A stretch of DNA of 64,000 nucleotides from Betaproteobacteria bacterium (GTDB lineage Bacteria; Pseudomonadota; Gammaproteobacteria; Burkholderiales; Ga0077523): assembly GCA_016125475.1 (NCBI GenBank), contig WGLR01000001.1, positions 124,001 through 188,000 on the forward strand, written 5' to 3'. The notes beneath the pieces are model-generated. The model was not told the DNA's origin and made no database searches. It saw nothing but the letters and a program-made list of their open reading frames with translations. The position numbers and the translations under genes were made by a program. Shown here piece by piece: positions 1-9,271 of the stretch. Each line of letters starts with the position of its first letter. Position 1 is the stretch's first letter.

Positions 1-203
1 ACGAAGCGCTCGCGATCATGAGCCGCATCCGCAACCGCCTCATCGCTTCCCCGGATGATTACGAGAAAGGGCAGGCCTACACGGCAGAGATACGCCTGCG
101 GCTGGATCCGTCGCAGCTACCCAAGCCGTTCCAGCTGAGTTCCATCGGCTCCAAGTCCTGGAACCTCTCTTCCGACTGGTACAGATGGACGGTCCGGCCA
201 TGA
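1..203 (+). CDS. DUF4390 family protein, C-terminal fragment
   Basis: The reading frame is open from the window edge (first full codon at position 3) to a TGA at 201-203. It encodes about 66 residues ending in DWYRWTVRP. The short basic and hydrophilic tail, and its position directly before an NtrY-type kinase, fit the DUF4390 protein that commonly sits between rsmB and ntrY in betaproteobacteria. Its stop codon overlaps the ATG of the kinase in an ATGA junction, which suggests translational coupling. The role of DUF4390 is not established. The N-terminus lies outside the window, so the family call rests mainly on context. Confidence 0.6.
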   Translation, partial: EALAIMSRIRNRLIASPDDYEKGQAYTAEIRLRLDPSQLPKPFQLSSIGSKSWNLSSDWYRWTVRP

Positions 204-2404
204 CTTCCAGACGGCTCCGCTGGCAGGCAGCACTCTCCACTCGAGGTGGGCGGGTACTCACGGGCATCGTGAGTCTGTGTGGCGCCGTGATGGTGTACCT
301 CCTGTCCTCCGCCAGCGGCAATACGCCCGAGTTCGCGGGCGCGATCGTCTGGCTGCTCGGCGCGGGCGTGGCGCTCGTGCTGATCCTGATGATCCTCGCC
401 GGATACCAGCTGCTTCTGCTGCGCAGGCGGCTGAAGCAGCACCTGTTCGGATCGAAGCTCACGTTGAGACTGGTGCTCACCTTCGCGCTCGTCGCAATCC
501 TTCCGGGTGTTCTGGTCTACGCCGTGTCCGTCCAGTTCATCACACGGTCCATCGACACTTGGTTCGACATCCGGGTGGAGAAGGCGCTCGAAGGGGGCCT
601 GGCGCTCGGCAGAAACACGCTGGAGTTCATTTCGCGGGACCTGCGCGACAAGGCAGAAAGCATGGCGGTGCTCCTGTCGGACCAGCCGCGCGAGAAGCTG
701 CGGTCGACTCTCTACACGCTCCGGGATCAGGCGGCCGTGTCGGAGGCTGCCCTGTTCGACGCGAGTGGCAACGTGCTGTTCTTCTCCAGTCAGCAGAAGG
801 ATGCCCTGGCGCCGCAGATGCTCACGAGCGAGGTACTCCAGAACATCCGCGTGCAGCGCCCCTCCTCCAGATTTCTCGCGGACGGCGCTCAGGGTCTTCT
901 CGTCCGCGTCGTCGTGCCGGTGAACATGCGCGGCGGGGAGGTGCTCGCCCTGCAGGTCGTGCAGATCGTGCCCGACGACATCACCCGCAACACCGACGCC
1001 GTTCAGTCGGCGTACGGCGAGTTCCAGGAACTCATGTACTCCCGCCCGGGACTGAAGCAGCTCTACGGGCTGTCGCTGACCCTCGCCCTGCTGCTGGCGT
1101 TGTTCGGCTCCCTCCTCCTCGGCATATTCTTCAGCGAGCGCCTGTCGGCGCCCCTCGGTGTTCTGGCGGAGGGGACACGCGCGGTTGCCCAGGGCGATTT
1201 CCGCGAACGCGAACCGGTCAAGAGCTACGACGAACTGAGAATCCTCACGCGTTCCTTCAACGCGATGACCCGCGATCTCGCGGAGGCCCAGGCCGCGTCG
1301 CTGAGGTATCAGTCCGAGGTGGAAGGCGCCAAGAATTCCCTCGAGAGCATCCTGGCGAATCTCTCGGCCGGCGTGATTGCGCTCGACGAACAGCGGCGCC
1401 CGCAGTCCGCCAATCCGAGCGCCAGCCGGATCCTCGGTGTCGATTTCGGCCGGCTCGGCGGCCTTCCGCTCGAACGCTGGGCCGACGTCGAACCGCGTCT
1501 GACTGCCGTTGCCGAACCCCTTCGGGCCGCCCTGGATGCGACCACTGCCGGCGTGCGCGAGACGGAGATCGTGTTTCCCGGGGAGCACGGCGACCTCACG
1601 CTGCTGGTGAAGGTGTCCGAGATCTCGCAGCCGACCGGCAGCGAGTATGTCGTCGTCTTCGACGACATCACCAAGCTGCTGCGTGCACAGCGCCAGGCCG
1701 CATGGGGGGAGGTTGCAAGGCGGCTTGCACACGAGATCAAGAATCCTCTGACGCCGATACAGCTCTCGGCCGAGCGGCTGCAGCACCGCCTCCAGGAGAA
1801 GCTGGCCCCGCCGGAGGCGGACATGCTGGGCCGCCTCACGCGGACGATCGTGAATCAGGTCGCTGCCCTCAAGGGAATGGTCGACGCATTCAGCCGGTAC
1901 GCGCGCTCGCCGGAGGCGGATCTCAGGCCACTGGACCTCGGGCAGCTCACGCGCGAGGTGATGGGGCTGTACGAATCCTCGGGTCTCGCAATCACGGTTT
2001 CCGTCGAACCGGATCTGCAGCCGGTGATGGGCGATGCCGCCAAGCTGAGGCAGGTCATACACAATCTCGTGGCAAATGCCGAGGATGCGGTCTCCTCCGT
2101 GACGATGCCGCGCGTTTGTGTGTCCGTGGAACGCGCGAACGACGCGATCGCCCTGAGGGTCTCGGACAATGGTGCAGGTTTTCCGCCGGAGTTGCTCGGG
2201 CGACCGATCGAACCCTACGTGACGACGAAAGCGAAAGGGACGGGGCTCGGTCTTGCCATCGTCGAGCGGATCGTCGAGGAGCACGGAGGATCGATACATC
2301 TCGAGAACATGGTCGCAGGGGGTGCACGCGTCAGCGTCGTGCTGCCTGCGTTTTCCAGGAGCGGTCGCGAATTCTCCAGGATGAAGGTCGTAGCCAATGG
2401 ATAG
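200..2404 (+). CDS. ntrY: NtrY-type membrane sensor histidine kinase
   Basis: This is a 734-residue inner-membrane histidine kinase. Three hydrophobic segments lie at about residues 20-38, 48-70 and 87-108, followed by a periplasmic sensor region and a fourth membrane segment near 294-314. A HAMP linker, a PAS-like region (about 375-470) and the catalytic core come next. The H-box reads RLAHEIKNPLTP with the phospho-acceptor near His511. The N-box (HNLVANAEDAV), G1 (DNGAGF) and G2 (GTGLGLAIVERI) are all intact. The ATG at 200 overlaps the upstream stop as ATGA; an in-frame ATG at 185 is the alternative. The response regulator follows after 12 bases, so the two very probably form a pair. NtrY kinases are known for nitrogen or redox sensing; the signal here is unknown. 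Confidence 0.9.
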   Translation: MTSRRLRWQAALSTRGGRVLTGIVSLCGAVMVYLLSSASGNTPEFAGAIVWLLGAGVALVLILMILAGYQLLLLRRRLKQHLFGSKLTLRLVLTFALVAILPGVLVYAVSVQFITRSIDTWFDIRVEKALEGGLALGRNTLEFISRDLRDKAESMAVLLSDQPREKLRSTLYTLRDQAAVSEAALFDASGNVLFFSSQQKDALAPQMLTSEVLQNIRVQRPSSRFLADGAQGLLVRVVVPVNMRGGEVLALQVVQIVPDDITRNTDAVQSAYGEFQELMYSRPGLKQLYGLSLTLALLLALFGSLLLGIFFSERLSAPLGVLAEGTRAVAQGDFREREPVKSYDELRILTRSFNAMTRDLAEAQAASLRYQSEVEGAKNSLESILANLSAGVIALDEQRRPQSANPSASRILGVDFGRLGGLPLERWADVEPRLTAVAEPLRAALDATTAGVRETEIVFPGEHGDLTLLVKVSEISQPTGSEYVVVFDDITKLLRAQRQAAWGEVARRLAHEIKNPLTPIQLSAERLQHRLQEKLAPPEADMLGRLTRTIVNQVAALKGMVDAFSRYARSPEADLRPLDLGQLTREVMGLYESSGLAITVSVEPDLQPVMGDAAKLRQVIHNLVANAEDAVSSVTMPRVCVSVERANDAIALRVSDNGAGFPPELLGRPIEPYVTTKAKGTGLGLAIVERIVEEHGGSIHLENMVAGGARVSVVLPAFSRSGREFSRMKVVANG

Positions 2405-2416
2405 TGCAACTTAACG

Positions 2417-3682
2417 ATGAGCCAGATTCTTGTAGTCGATGACGAGGTCGGCATCCGGGAACTGCTCTCGGAGATTCTGTCCGACGAGGGCTATCAGGTG
2501 CGGCTCGCGCAGAACGCCGACGAAGCGCGACAGCAACGCGCGAGAGGGCGACCCGATCTCGTGTTGCTGGACATCTGGATGCCGGATACGGATGGCATCA
2601 CGCTGTTGAAGGAGTGGGCGTCGAAAGGTCAGCTGACGATGCCCGTCGTGATGATGTCGGGGCATGGAACCATCGACACCGCGGTCGAGGCCACCCGCAT
2701 CGGCGCATACGCGTTCCTCGAGAAGCCCATTGCGCTGCAGAAGCTGCTTTCCACGGTGGACAAGGCGCTCGCCCAGACGCCGCGCCCCGCGGATGTCCCC
2801 GTGGCCTATTCGCTGGCCGTGCTGGGCGGGGCGCCGGCGCTCGTCGATCTCAAGGCGCGTCTCGAGCGTGCGCGCGAACTCAGGAATCCGGTTCTTCTGC
2901 TTGCCGAACCCGGGAGCGGGGAAGAACTCTGTGCGCGCTTCCTGCATCGTTCCAACACGCCATGGACCGTCGCGGAAGAGAAGTCGGCGTGGCTCGATCG
3001 CGCCTATACCGCCGTGAACATGCCGGCGGAAGGAACGATCTTCCTGAGGCAGGTCGACGAGCTGAATCGGGACCAGCAGCGGACACTTCTGGTGCGCCTG
3101 CGCCAGGCGACGGACGAAGGCGCAAGAATCATCGCCACGGGACGTCCCGATCTTCCCGAGCGGGTCGCACAGGGGCAGTTCGACGCCCGCCTCTTTGCCA
3201 TGCTCGGCGCGGTGACGCTGCGGATACCGCCTTTACGTGAACACCCGGACGACATTCCCGAGATCGCGGCCACGCTGCTCGCACGCATGGTCGAGGCGCA
3301 CGAGGTACCGATGCGATCGCTGACCACGGCCGCGCTCAACGCGCTGCGACTGCATCCGTGGCCCGGCAACCTGTCCCAGCTCGAGGCGGCGGTGAAATCG
3401 GCGGCGCTGGTCTCGACGACTCACGAGATCACACCCGCGGACCTGAGCGGAATCCTGGGCAGACTCGAGTCGGTGAGCCCCGGCCAGATTCCCGGTCTGC
3501 CGCTGGATGCCGAACTTCGTGAAGCGCGGGATGCGTTCGAGCGCGCATACTTTTCCTACCACATCGCACGCGAGGGCGGGAACATGAGTCGCGTCGCCGA
3601 ACGTGCGGGGCTCGAACGCACGCACCTCTACCGCAAGCTGAAGCAGCTCGGGATCGCGCTGCCCAGGAGGTCCGAACCGTGA
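2417..3682 (+). CDS. NtrX-like response regulator with degenerate AAA+ domain
   Basis: This 421-residue protein is the cognate-type regulator of the upstream kinase. The receiver domain (about 1-120) has the acidic pair DD at 8-9, phospho-acceptor Asp52 in LVLLDIWMP and Lys103 in LEKPI. The middle region (about 135-345) is recognisably a sigma54-activator AAA+ fold, with RIPPLREHPDDIPEIA and HPWPGNLSQLE. However, the Walker A lysine is replaced (EPGSGEEL at 164-171), the Walker B region reads GTIFLRQVDEL, and no GAFTGA loop is present. The C-terminus carries a Fis-type helix-turn-helix (NMSRVAERAGLERTHLYRKL). It probably binds DNA but should not be able to remodel sigma54 holoenzyme. Part of the AAA+ domain is missing, so it is shorter than canonical NtrX (about 450-480 residues). 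Confidence 0.85.
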   Translation: MSQILVVDDEVGIRELLSEILSDEGYQVRLAQNADEARQQRARGRPDLVLLDIWMPDTDGITLLKEWASKGQLTMPVVMMSGHGTIDTAVEATRIGAYAFLEKPIALQKLLSTVDKALAQTPRPADVPVAYSLAVLGGAPALVDLKARLERARELRNPVLLLAEPGSGEELCARFLHRSNTPWTVAEEKSAWLDRAYTAVNMPAEGTIFLRQVDELNRDQQRTLLVRLRQATDEGARIIATGRPDLPERVAQGQFDARLFAMLGAVTLRIPPLREHPDDIPEIAATLLARMVEAHEVPMRSLTTAALNALRLHPWPGNLSQLEAAVKSAALVSTTHEITPADLSGILGRLESVSPGQIPGLPLDAELREARDAFERAYFSYHIAREGGNMSRVAERAGLERTHLYRKLKQLGIALPRRSEP

Positions 3683-3712
3683 AGCGGCACCAATATCGCG
3701 GGCACGATCCGT

Positions 3713-3718
3713 TAGAAT
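3713..3718 (+). promoter_or_regulatory. Candidate -10 element upstream of tkt
   Basis: TAGAAT matches five of six bases of the sigma70 -10 consensus. It lies in the 99-base gap after the regulator gene. No convincing -35 hexamer is seen at 16-18 bases. Initiation would be near 3725, just upstream of an intrinsic-terminator-like hairpin. Confidence 0.4.
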
Positions 3719-3730
3719 CGGCGTCGAGGC

Positions 3731-3763
3731 GTCCCGCGTGAGAGTTCATGCGGGACTTTTTTT
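3731..3763 (+). terminator. Rho-independent terminator or attenuator before tkt
   Basis: A seven-base-pair stem, GTCCCGC (3731-3737) with GCGGGAC (3750-3756), encloses a 12-base loop and is followed directly by seven T residues (3757-3763). This is a classic intrinsic terminator for the ntrYX transcript. It lies downstream of the candidate -10 at 3713 and 18 bases before the tkt start codon, so it could also attenuate tkt transcription. Confidence 0.75.
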
Positions 3764-3781
3764 GTTCTTGGGAAACAGGAC

Positions 3782-5791
3782 ATGGTAACGAGAACCGATC
3801 TCGCCAACGCCATCCGCGCGCTGGCAATGGATGCCGTCCAGAAGGCCAACTCCGGGCACCCGGGCATGCCGATGGGGATGGCGGACATCGCGGAGGTGCT
3901 ATGGCGCCACCACCTGAGCCACAACCCGCATGACCCCGCCTGGGCGAATCGGGACCGTTTCGTGCTGTCGAACGGTCATGGTTCCATGCTGCTCTACGCC
4001 CTGCTGCATGTCACGGGATACGCGTTGCCGCTCGAGCAGATCGAGAAGTTCCGACAGCTGCATTCGATGACGCCGGGACATCCCGAGATCGGGTGCGCGC
4101 CCGGCGTGGAGACCACTACCGGACCCCTCGGGCAGGGCCTCGCCAACGCGGTCGGAATGGCTCTCGCGGAACGCCTGCTCGCCGCCGAGTTCAACCGTCC
4201 CGGCCACGACGTCGTCGATCACAGGACCTGGGTCTTCCTCGGAGACGGTTGTCTGATGGAAGGCATCTCGCACGAGGCGTGTTCACTGGCCGGGACGCTG
4301 GGGCTCGGAAAGCTCGTGGCGCTCTACGACGACAACGGCATCTCGATCGATTCCGAGAAAGGTTCCATCGATGCATGGTTCAGTGACGACACGCCCGCCA
4401 GGTTCGCTGCGTATGGATGGCACGTCGTGCGGGACGTGGACGGTCACGATCCCGAGGCGATCGATGCCGCGATTCGTTCCGCGATTGCGGAGGATGCGCG
4501 CCCCACGCTGATCTGCTGCCGGACGGTCATCGGCAAGGGGTCGCCGAACAAGGCGAACACCGGCGCGGCCCACGGTGCTCCCCTCGGTGCCGACGAAGTG
4601 GCCGCCGCGAGGAAGGAACTCGGGTGGAACCATCCGCCCTTCGTGATCCCGGACGAGATCCGTCAGGCCTGGGATGCGACGGAGGCCGGCCGGAAGCGGC
4701 AGGACAGCTGGAACGAGCGGTTCGCCGCATATGCGAAGGCGTTTCCGCGCGAGGCCACCGAATTCAGGCGCCGCATGCAAGGCGAACTTCCGTCCGGATG
4801 GTCCGATCACTCCGCGGACGTCATCGCGACGATCGTTCAGAAGGCGGAGTCGATCGCCACGCGCAAGGCTTCGCAGAACGCCATCGAGCGATTCGCTCCG
4901 GCGCTCCCGGAACTCGTGGGCGGATCCGCGGACCTCGCCGCCTCCAACCTCACGCTCTGGAGCGGATCGCAGCCCGTCGGCCGTACCGGGCCCGGCAACT
5001 ACGTGTTCTACGGGGTCCGCGAGTTCGGCATGGCGGCCATCATGAACGGGCTCTCCCTCCATGGTGGTTTCATCCCGTACGGCGGCACGTTCCTGGTCTT
5101 CAGCGACTATGCCCGGAACGCGATTCGCCTCGCGTCACTCATGAAGAGGCGCGTGGTATTCGTGCTCACCCACGATTCCATCGGGCTCGGCGAGGACGGC
5201 CCCACGCACCAGCCGGTGGAACACGCAGCGAGCCTGAGGGTGATCCCGAATCTCGATGTGTGGCGTCCGTGCGACGCCGTCGAGACGGCCGTGGCGTGGA
5301 AGATGAGTCTCGAACGGGCCGACGGCCCCACGGCTCACCTGCTGTCGCGCCAGAATCTCCCGCATCAGGCACGTACCGCCGACCAGATCGAAGCGATCCG
5401 TCGCGGCGGCTACACGCTCTCGGAATCGTCGACCGGGCATGTCGACATCGTGCTGATCGCCACCGGTTCCGAGGTGGCGCTCGCGATGCAGGCCCAGGCC
5501 GAACTGAAGGAAGCGGGTGTGGGGGCACGTGTCGTGTCCATGCCGAGCACGACCGTATTCGACCGTCAGGACGACGTGTGGAAGCGTTCCGTTCTGCCTC
5601 CGGGTGTGCGACGCGTCTCCGTCGAGGCGGGCGTGACGGACTGCTGGTACAAGTACGTCGGGCTCGACGGGGCCGCCATCGGCATCGATCGCTTCGGCGA
5701 ATCGGCCCCGGGTGGAGAACTGTTCAAGTACTTCGGATTCACCGCCCAGCACGTGGTGACCGCCGCTCGGGAGGTGCTCTCGCGCCGTTGA
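3782..5791 (+). CDS. tkt: Transketolase
   Basis: This 669-residue cytosolic enzyme transfers two-carbon ketol units in the pentose phosphate and Calvin cycles, using thiamine diphosphate and Mg2+. The N-terminal motif [13 protein letters not shown], the cofactor motif [13 protein letters not shown] (about residues 157-169), and the pyrimidine-domain [11 protein letters not shown] (about 414) with the catalytic-type glutamate are all present. The phosphate-binding [16 protein letters not shown] follows. Length is typical (about 660-670). The ATG at 3782 follows an AGGA element in GGAAACAGGAC. It heads a same-strand run of carbon-metabolism genes (glk, gap, pgk, pyk). Expression may be controlled by the hairpin immediately upstream. 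Confidence 0.97.
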   Translation: MVTRTDLANAIRALAMDAVQKANSGHPGMPMGMADIAEVLWRHHLSHNPHDPAWANRDRFVLSNGHGSMLLYALLHVTGYALPLEQIEKFRQLHSMTPGHPEIGCAPGVETTTGPLGQGLANAVGMALAERLLAAEFNRPGHDVVDHRTWVFLGDGCLMEGISHEACSLAGTLGLGKLVALYDDNGISIDSEKGSIDAWFSDDTPARFAAYGWHVVRDVDGHDPEAIDAAIRSAIAEDARPTLICCRTVIGKGSPNKANTGAAHGAPLGADEVAAARKELGWNHPPFVIPDEIRQAWDATEAGRKRQDSWNERFAAYAKAFPREATEFRRRMQGELPSGWSDHSADVIATIVQKAESIATRKASQNAIERFAPALPELVGGSADLAASNLTLWSGSQPVGRTGPGNYVFYGVREFGMAAIMNGLSLHGGFIPYGGTFLVFSDYARNAIRLASLMKRRVVFVLTHDSIGLGEDGPTHQPVEHAASLRVIPNLDVWRPCDAVETAVAWKMSLERADGPTAHLLSRQNLPHQARTADQIEAIRRGGYTLSESSTGHVDIVLIATGSEVALAMQAQAELKEAGVGARVVSMPSTTVFDRQDDVWKRSVLPPGVRRVSVEAGVTDCWYKYVGLDGAAIGIDRFGESAPGGELFKYFGFTAQHVVTAAREVLSRR

Positions 5792-5821
5792 CGCGCGAGG
5801 ATCAGAGGAGGGACCGGCGTC

Positions 5822-6763
5822 ATGAGACTCGTGGGCGACATCGGGGGGACGAATGCGCGCTTCGCAGTGGTCGAACAGGGTCGGGACAGCATCGCGCACG
5901 AACGCGTCCTGCGATGCGCCGATTACGAAGACCTCGGTGCCGCCGTCGAGGCCTATCTCGACAAGGAGCAGCTGAAGGACGTCGAGGAGGCCGCGATCGC
6001 GGTCGCGACGCCGGTCACGGGCGACCACGTCAGCTTCACGAACAGTGACTGGTCGTTCTCGATCCGGCAGACCGAAGCCCGACTCGGGTTGCGGCGCCTC
6101 AAGCTCGTCAACGATTTCGCCGCGCTCGCGCTCGCGCTCCCGGTGCTCGGAAATGGCGATCTCAGGCGTGTGGGTGGAGGCGCCGCCGTCGACGGAAAGC
6201 CTCTGGCCGTGCTCGGTGCGGGAACAGGGCTCGGCGTTTCCGGACTGTTTCCCTCCGGATCCGGATGGATTCCCATCGAGGGTGAAGGCGGCCACACGGC
6301 GTTCTCGCCGATGACGAGCCGCGAGGTGGGGGTGCTCGAGTACCTCTGGCGCAGATTCGACCACGTCTCGACGGAACGCCTCGCGAGCGGGCCAGGTCTC
6401 GCCCTGATTCATGAAGCCCTGAGCGCAATGGACGGTGCGCCGACAGACCCCGTCTCGCCGGAGTCCGTGACGTCGGAGGCTGCGCAGGGTGACGCGCGCA
6501 GTGAGGAGGCCGTCGAGATGTTCTGCGGGGTGCTCGGTACCGCGGCGGCCAATCTCTGCGTCACGATCGGTGCGCGCGGGGGCGTCTACATCGGCGGCGG
6601 TGTCGTTCCTGCCCTGGGGTCACGATTCGACCGGTCCTGCTTTCGGGCGCGATTCGAGCAGATGGGTCGCTTCAGTTCCTATGTTTCCTCCGTGCCGACT
6701 TTCGTGATCACCGCAAGCAACCCCGCATTGCGGGGGGCGCTGCGAGCGTTCGACGCGGCCTGA
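5822..6763 (+). CDS. glk: Glucokinase (Glk family)
   Basis: This 313-residue protein phosphorylates glucose with ATP to glucose 6-phosphate. It shows the Glk-family phosphate motif GDIGGTNARFA near the N-terminus, the sugar-binding NDFAALALALP (about 100-110), GAGTGLG (about 135-141) and EGEGGHTAFSP, and a GGGVVP motif near the C-terminus. It is a little shorter than E. coli Glk (321). A strong AGGAGGG precedes the ATG. It lies 30 bases after transketolase and 166 bases before gap, so it may be cotranscribed with tkt. A kinase between tkt and gap is less usual than the plain tkt-gap-pgk order. Confidence 0.92.
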   Translation: MRLVGDIGGTNARFAVVEQGRDSIAHERVLRCADYEDLGAAVEAYLDKEQLKDVEEAAIAVATPVTGDHVSFTNSDWSFSIRQTEARLGLRRLKLVNDFAALALALPVLGNGDLRRVGGGAAVDGKPLAVLGAGTGLGVSGLFPSGSGWIPIEGEGGHTAFSPMTSREVGVLEYLWRRFDHVSTERLASGPGLALIHEALSAMDGAPTDPVSPESVTSEAAQGDARSEEAVEMFCGVLGTAAANLCVTIGARGGVYIGGGVVPALGSRFDRSCFRARFEQMGRFSSYVSSVPTFVITASNPALRGALRAFDAA

Positions 6764-6893
6764 GTACTGCCTGAATCCAGCCGTGCGATCGACGTCCGGG
6801 GACCGTCGGTCACGCTCGCGTCGAACCGGGTACGCGAAATGCTGCGGGACGCAGCCGCTTGCCCGCGCTCCCGAGGGATGTCCCTGCGTGGGC

Positions 6894-6899
6894 TAGAAT
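6894..6899 (+). promoter_or_regulatory. Candidate -10 element for gap
   Basis: TAGAAT lies 31 bases before the gap start codon, in the only sizeable gap (6764-6929) between glk and gap. No clear -35 is seen. A GAGGAGAAA ribosome binding site follows at about 6917-6925. A separate promoter for gap-pgk-pyk is therefore plausible. Confidence 0.4.
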
Positions 6900-6929
6900 T
6901 CCTTCTTTTTTGCCCGCGAGGAGAAACAT

Positions 6930-7940
6930 ATGCCCATCCGTGTCGCCATCAATGGCTTTGGTCGCATCGGCCGCAACATTCTGCGGGCTCTCTACGAGTC
7001 CGGACGAAACGGAGAGATCCAGATCGTCGCTATCAATGATCTCGGAAGCCCGGAGACCAATGCCCATCTGACACGCTACGACACGGCGCACGGCAAGTTC
7101 CACGGCAAGGTGGAGGTGGACGGCGACAGCATGGTCGTGAACGGCGACCGCATCAAGGTGTTCGCCGAGCGTGACCCTGCCAAGCTGCCCTGGAAGTCTC
7201 TCGACGTCGACGTCGTGGCGGAGTGCACGGGCATCTTCACGAGCAAGGAGAAGGCCGGTCTCCACCTGCAGGGCGGCGCCAAGAAGGTGATCATCTCCGC
7301 GCCCGGCAAGAACGTGGACGCCACCATCGTCTACGGCGTCAATCACCAGACGCTGAAGTCGAGCCACACGGTCATCTCGAATGCTTCGTGCACGACGAAC
7401 TGCCTCGCTCCGCTCGTCAAGCCGCTGCACGACAGGATCGGTGTCTCCTGCGGCCTCATGACGACCATCCACGCGTACACCAACGACCAGGTCCTGACGG
7501 ACGTGTATCACGAGGACCTGCGCCGGGCGCGGTCCGCGACGCAGTCGATGATTCCCACCAAGACGGGCGCGGCCGCTGCCGTGGGACTGGTCCTCCCGGA
7601 ACTGAACGGCAAGCTCGACGGTTACGCGATTCGTGTCCCGACCATCAACGTCTCGATCGTGGACCTCTCGTTCGTCGCGAAACGACCGACCAGCGTCGAC
7701 GAGGTCAATGCCATTCTGAAGGAAGCGGCAGAAGGCGAGCTTCGCGGCATTCTCGGCTATACGACGGACCCGCTCGTCTCCATCGACTACAACCACGATC
7801 CGCGATCGTCCATCTTCGATGCCACGCTCACGAAGGTGGCCGAGGGTACGCTCGTGAAGGTGAGTTCATGGTACGACAACGAGTGGGGATTCTCGAACCG
7901 GATGCTGGATACGGCGGTCGCATTCATCAACGCGAAGTGA
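6930..7940 (+). CDS. gap: Glyceraldehyde-3-phosphate dehydrogenase, type I
   Basis: This 336-residue enzyme interconverts glyceraldehyde 3-phosphate and 1,3-bisphosphoglycerate with NAD(P). The Rossmann motif [15 protein letters not shown] is at the N-terminus. The active-site segment [10 protein letters not shown], with the catalytic cysteine near residue 155, is intact. The C-terminal [15 protein letters not shown] is the conserved family ending. Length is canonical. A strong GAGGAGAAA lies just upstream of the ATG. It is followed by pgk and pyk, giving three consecutive lower-glycolysis or gluconeogenesis steps. Cofactor preference cannot be settled by eye. Confidence 0.97.
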   Translation: MPIRVAINGFGRIGRNILRALYESGRNGEIQIVAINDLGSPETNAHLTRYDTAHGKFHGKVEVDGDSMVVNGDRIKVFAERDPAKLPWKSLDVDVVAECTGIFTSKEKAGLHLQGGAKKVIISAPGKNVDATIVYGVNHQTLKSSHTVISNASCTTNCLAPLVKPLHDRIGVSCGLMTTIHAYTNDQVLTDVYHEDLRRARSATQSMIPTKTGAAAAVGLVLPELNGKLDGYAIRVPTINVSIVDLSFVAKRPTSVDEVNAILKEAAEGELRGILGYTTDPLVSIDYNHDPRSSIFDATLTKVAEGTLVKVSSWYDNEWGFSNRMLDTAVAFINAK

Positions 7941-8016
7941 GTGCCGGGTATCCGGCCTCACGTGGTACCCGACCGGCCGCGGAACGAGGAGCGCTCCGCA
8001 GCCGGTGGGTCGGGAG

Positions 8017-8034
8017 CGGGGCATGCATGCCCCG
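8017..8034 (+). repeat. 18-base perfect palindrome in the gap-pgk spacer
   Basis: CGGGGCATGCATGCCCCG is fully self-complementary. It lies between the gap stop and the pgk start, followed by a T-rich stretch that is not a clean U-tract (TTCGCCTTTTCG). It may be a weak terminator, an mRNA-stabilising hairpin between gap and pgk, or a protein-binding site. Confidence 0.55.
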
Positions 8035-8071
8035 TTCGCCTTTTCGAAGATCTCTCTGACAGCGCGCAATC

Positions 8072-9259
8072 ATGGCAATTCTCCGAATGACCGATCTCGA
8101 CCTGCGTGGCAAGCGGGTGTTCATCCGTTCCGACCTGAACGTGCCTCTGGACGAGCGCGGCCGGATCTCCGACGACACGCGGATCCGCGCGTCCCTCGAC
8201 GCCGTGCGCACGGCGCTCGCACAGGGCGCGCGCGTCATGATCGCGTCGCACCTCGGGCGGCCCAAGGAAGGCGAATTCAAGCCCGCGGACTCGCTCGCTC
8301 CGGTGGCACGACGCCTGGGGGAACTGCTCGGGCAGGAAGTGCCACTGCGACAGGACTGGGTGGACGACCCCGGCACGGCGCCCGCAGCGGGACAGGTCGT
8401 ACTGCTCGAGAACTGCCGACTCAACGTCGGCGAGAAGAAGGATGACGAAGGCCTCGCGAGACGGATGGCGAAACTGTGTGACGTCTACGTGAACGATGCC
8501 TTCGCGACGGCCCACCGTGCCGAAGCGACCACACATGGCATCGCGCGCTTCGCGCCCGTGGCCTGCGCAGGTCCCCTGATGGCCGCCGAGGTGGAAGCCC
8601 TGACCAAGGCCCTCGGAAATCCCGCCAGGCCGCTCGTGGCGATCGTCGCAGGCTCCAAGGTGTCCACCAAGCTCACGATCCTGGAGTCGCTTGCGGACAA
8701 GGTGGACCAGCTGATCGTGGGAGGGGGTATCGCGAACACGTTCATGTCTGCATCCGGACTGTCCATCGGCCGGTCGCTCTCCGAGCGGGATCTCGAGGAC
8801 GAGGCAAAGAAGGTCATCGCCAAGGCCAGTGCGAGGGGGGCTTCCGTCCCGATTCCCGTCGACGTCGTCGTGGCGAGCGAATTTTCCGCGACGGCCGAGG
8901 CGAGGACCAGGAAGGCGGACGCCGTCGGACCGGACGACATGATCCTCGACATCGGCCCGGAAACCGCCACGATGCTTTCGGAAATTCTCGCGAATGCAGG
9001 GACGATCGTCTGGAACGGCCCCGTCGGCGTGTTCGAGTACGATCAGTTCGGAAACGGCACGAAGACCATCGCGCATGCAATCGCGAACTCCAAGGCCTTC
9101 ACGCTGGCGGGCGGCGGGGATACGATTGCAGCGATCACGAAGTACGGCATCACCGACAGACTTTCCTACATATCCACGGCCGGCGGGGCGTTCCTCGAAT
9201 TCCTGGAAGGCAAGAAGCTCCCCGCCCTCGCGGTGCTCGAAGATCGGGCCACAACCTGA
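8072..9259 (+). CDS. pgk: Phosphoglycerate kinase
   Basis: This 395-residue glycolytic enzyme transfers the acyl phosphate of 1,3-bisphosphoglycerate to ADP. The signature [14 protein letters not shown] is near residue 14. The substrate-binding [24 protein letters not shown], and the nucleotide-site elements [13 protein letters not shown] and [10 protein letters not shown] near the C-terminus are all present. Length is typical for bacteria (387-400). It starts 131 bases after gap and ends 12 bases before pyk, consistent with one transcript. No unusual features are seen. Confidence 0.97.
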   Translation: MAILRMTDLDLRGKRVFIRSDLNVPLDERGRISDDTRIRASLDAVRTALAQGARVMIASHLGRPKEGEFKPADSLAPVARRLGELLGQEVPLRQDWVDDPGTAPAAGQVVLLENCRLNVGEKKDDEGLARRMAKLCDVYVNDAFATAHRAEATTHGIARFAPVACAGPLMAAEVEALTKALGNPARPLVAIVAGSKVSTKLTILESLADKVDQLIVGGGIANTFMSASGLSIGRSLSERDLEDEAKKVIAKASARGASVPIPVDVVVASEFSATAEARTRKADAVGPDDMILDIGPETATMLSEILANAGTIVWNGPVGVFEYDQFGNGTKTIAHAIANSKAFTLAGGGDTIAAITKYGITDRLSYISTAGGAFLEFLEGKKLPALAVLEDRATT

Positions 9260-9271
9260 GGTGGATCTCCC

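Noticed and set aside
77-2299. Long minus-strand open frame opposite the NtrY gene
   Set aside because: The product is arginine-rich with no recognisable motif; it is an antisense shadow caused by high GC at third codon positions.
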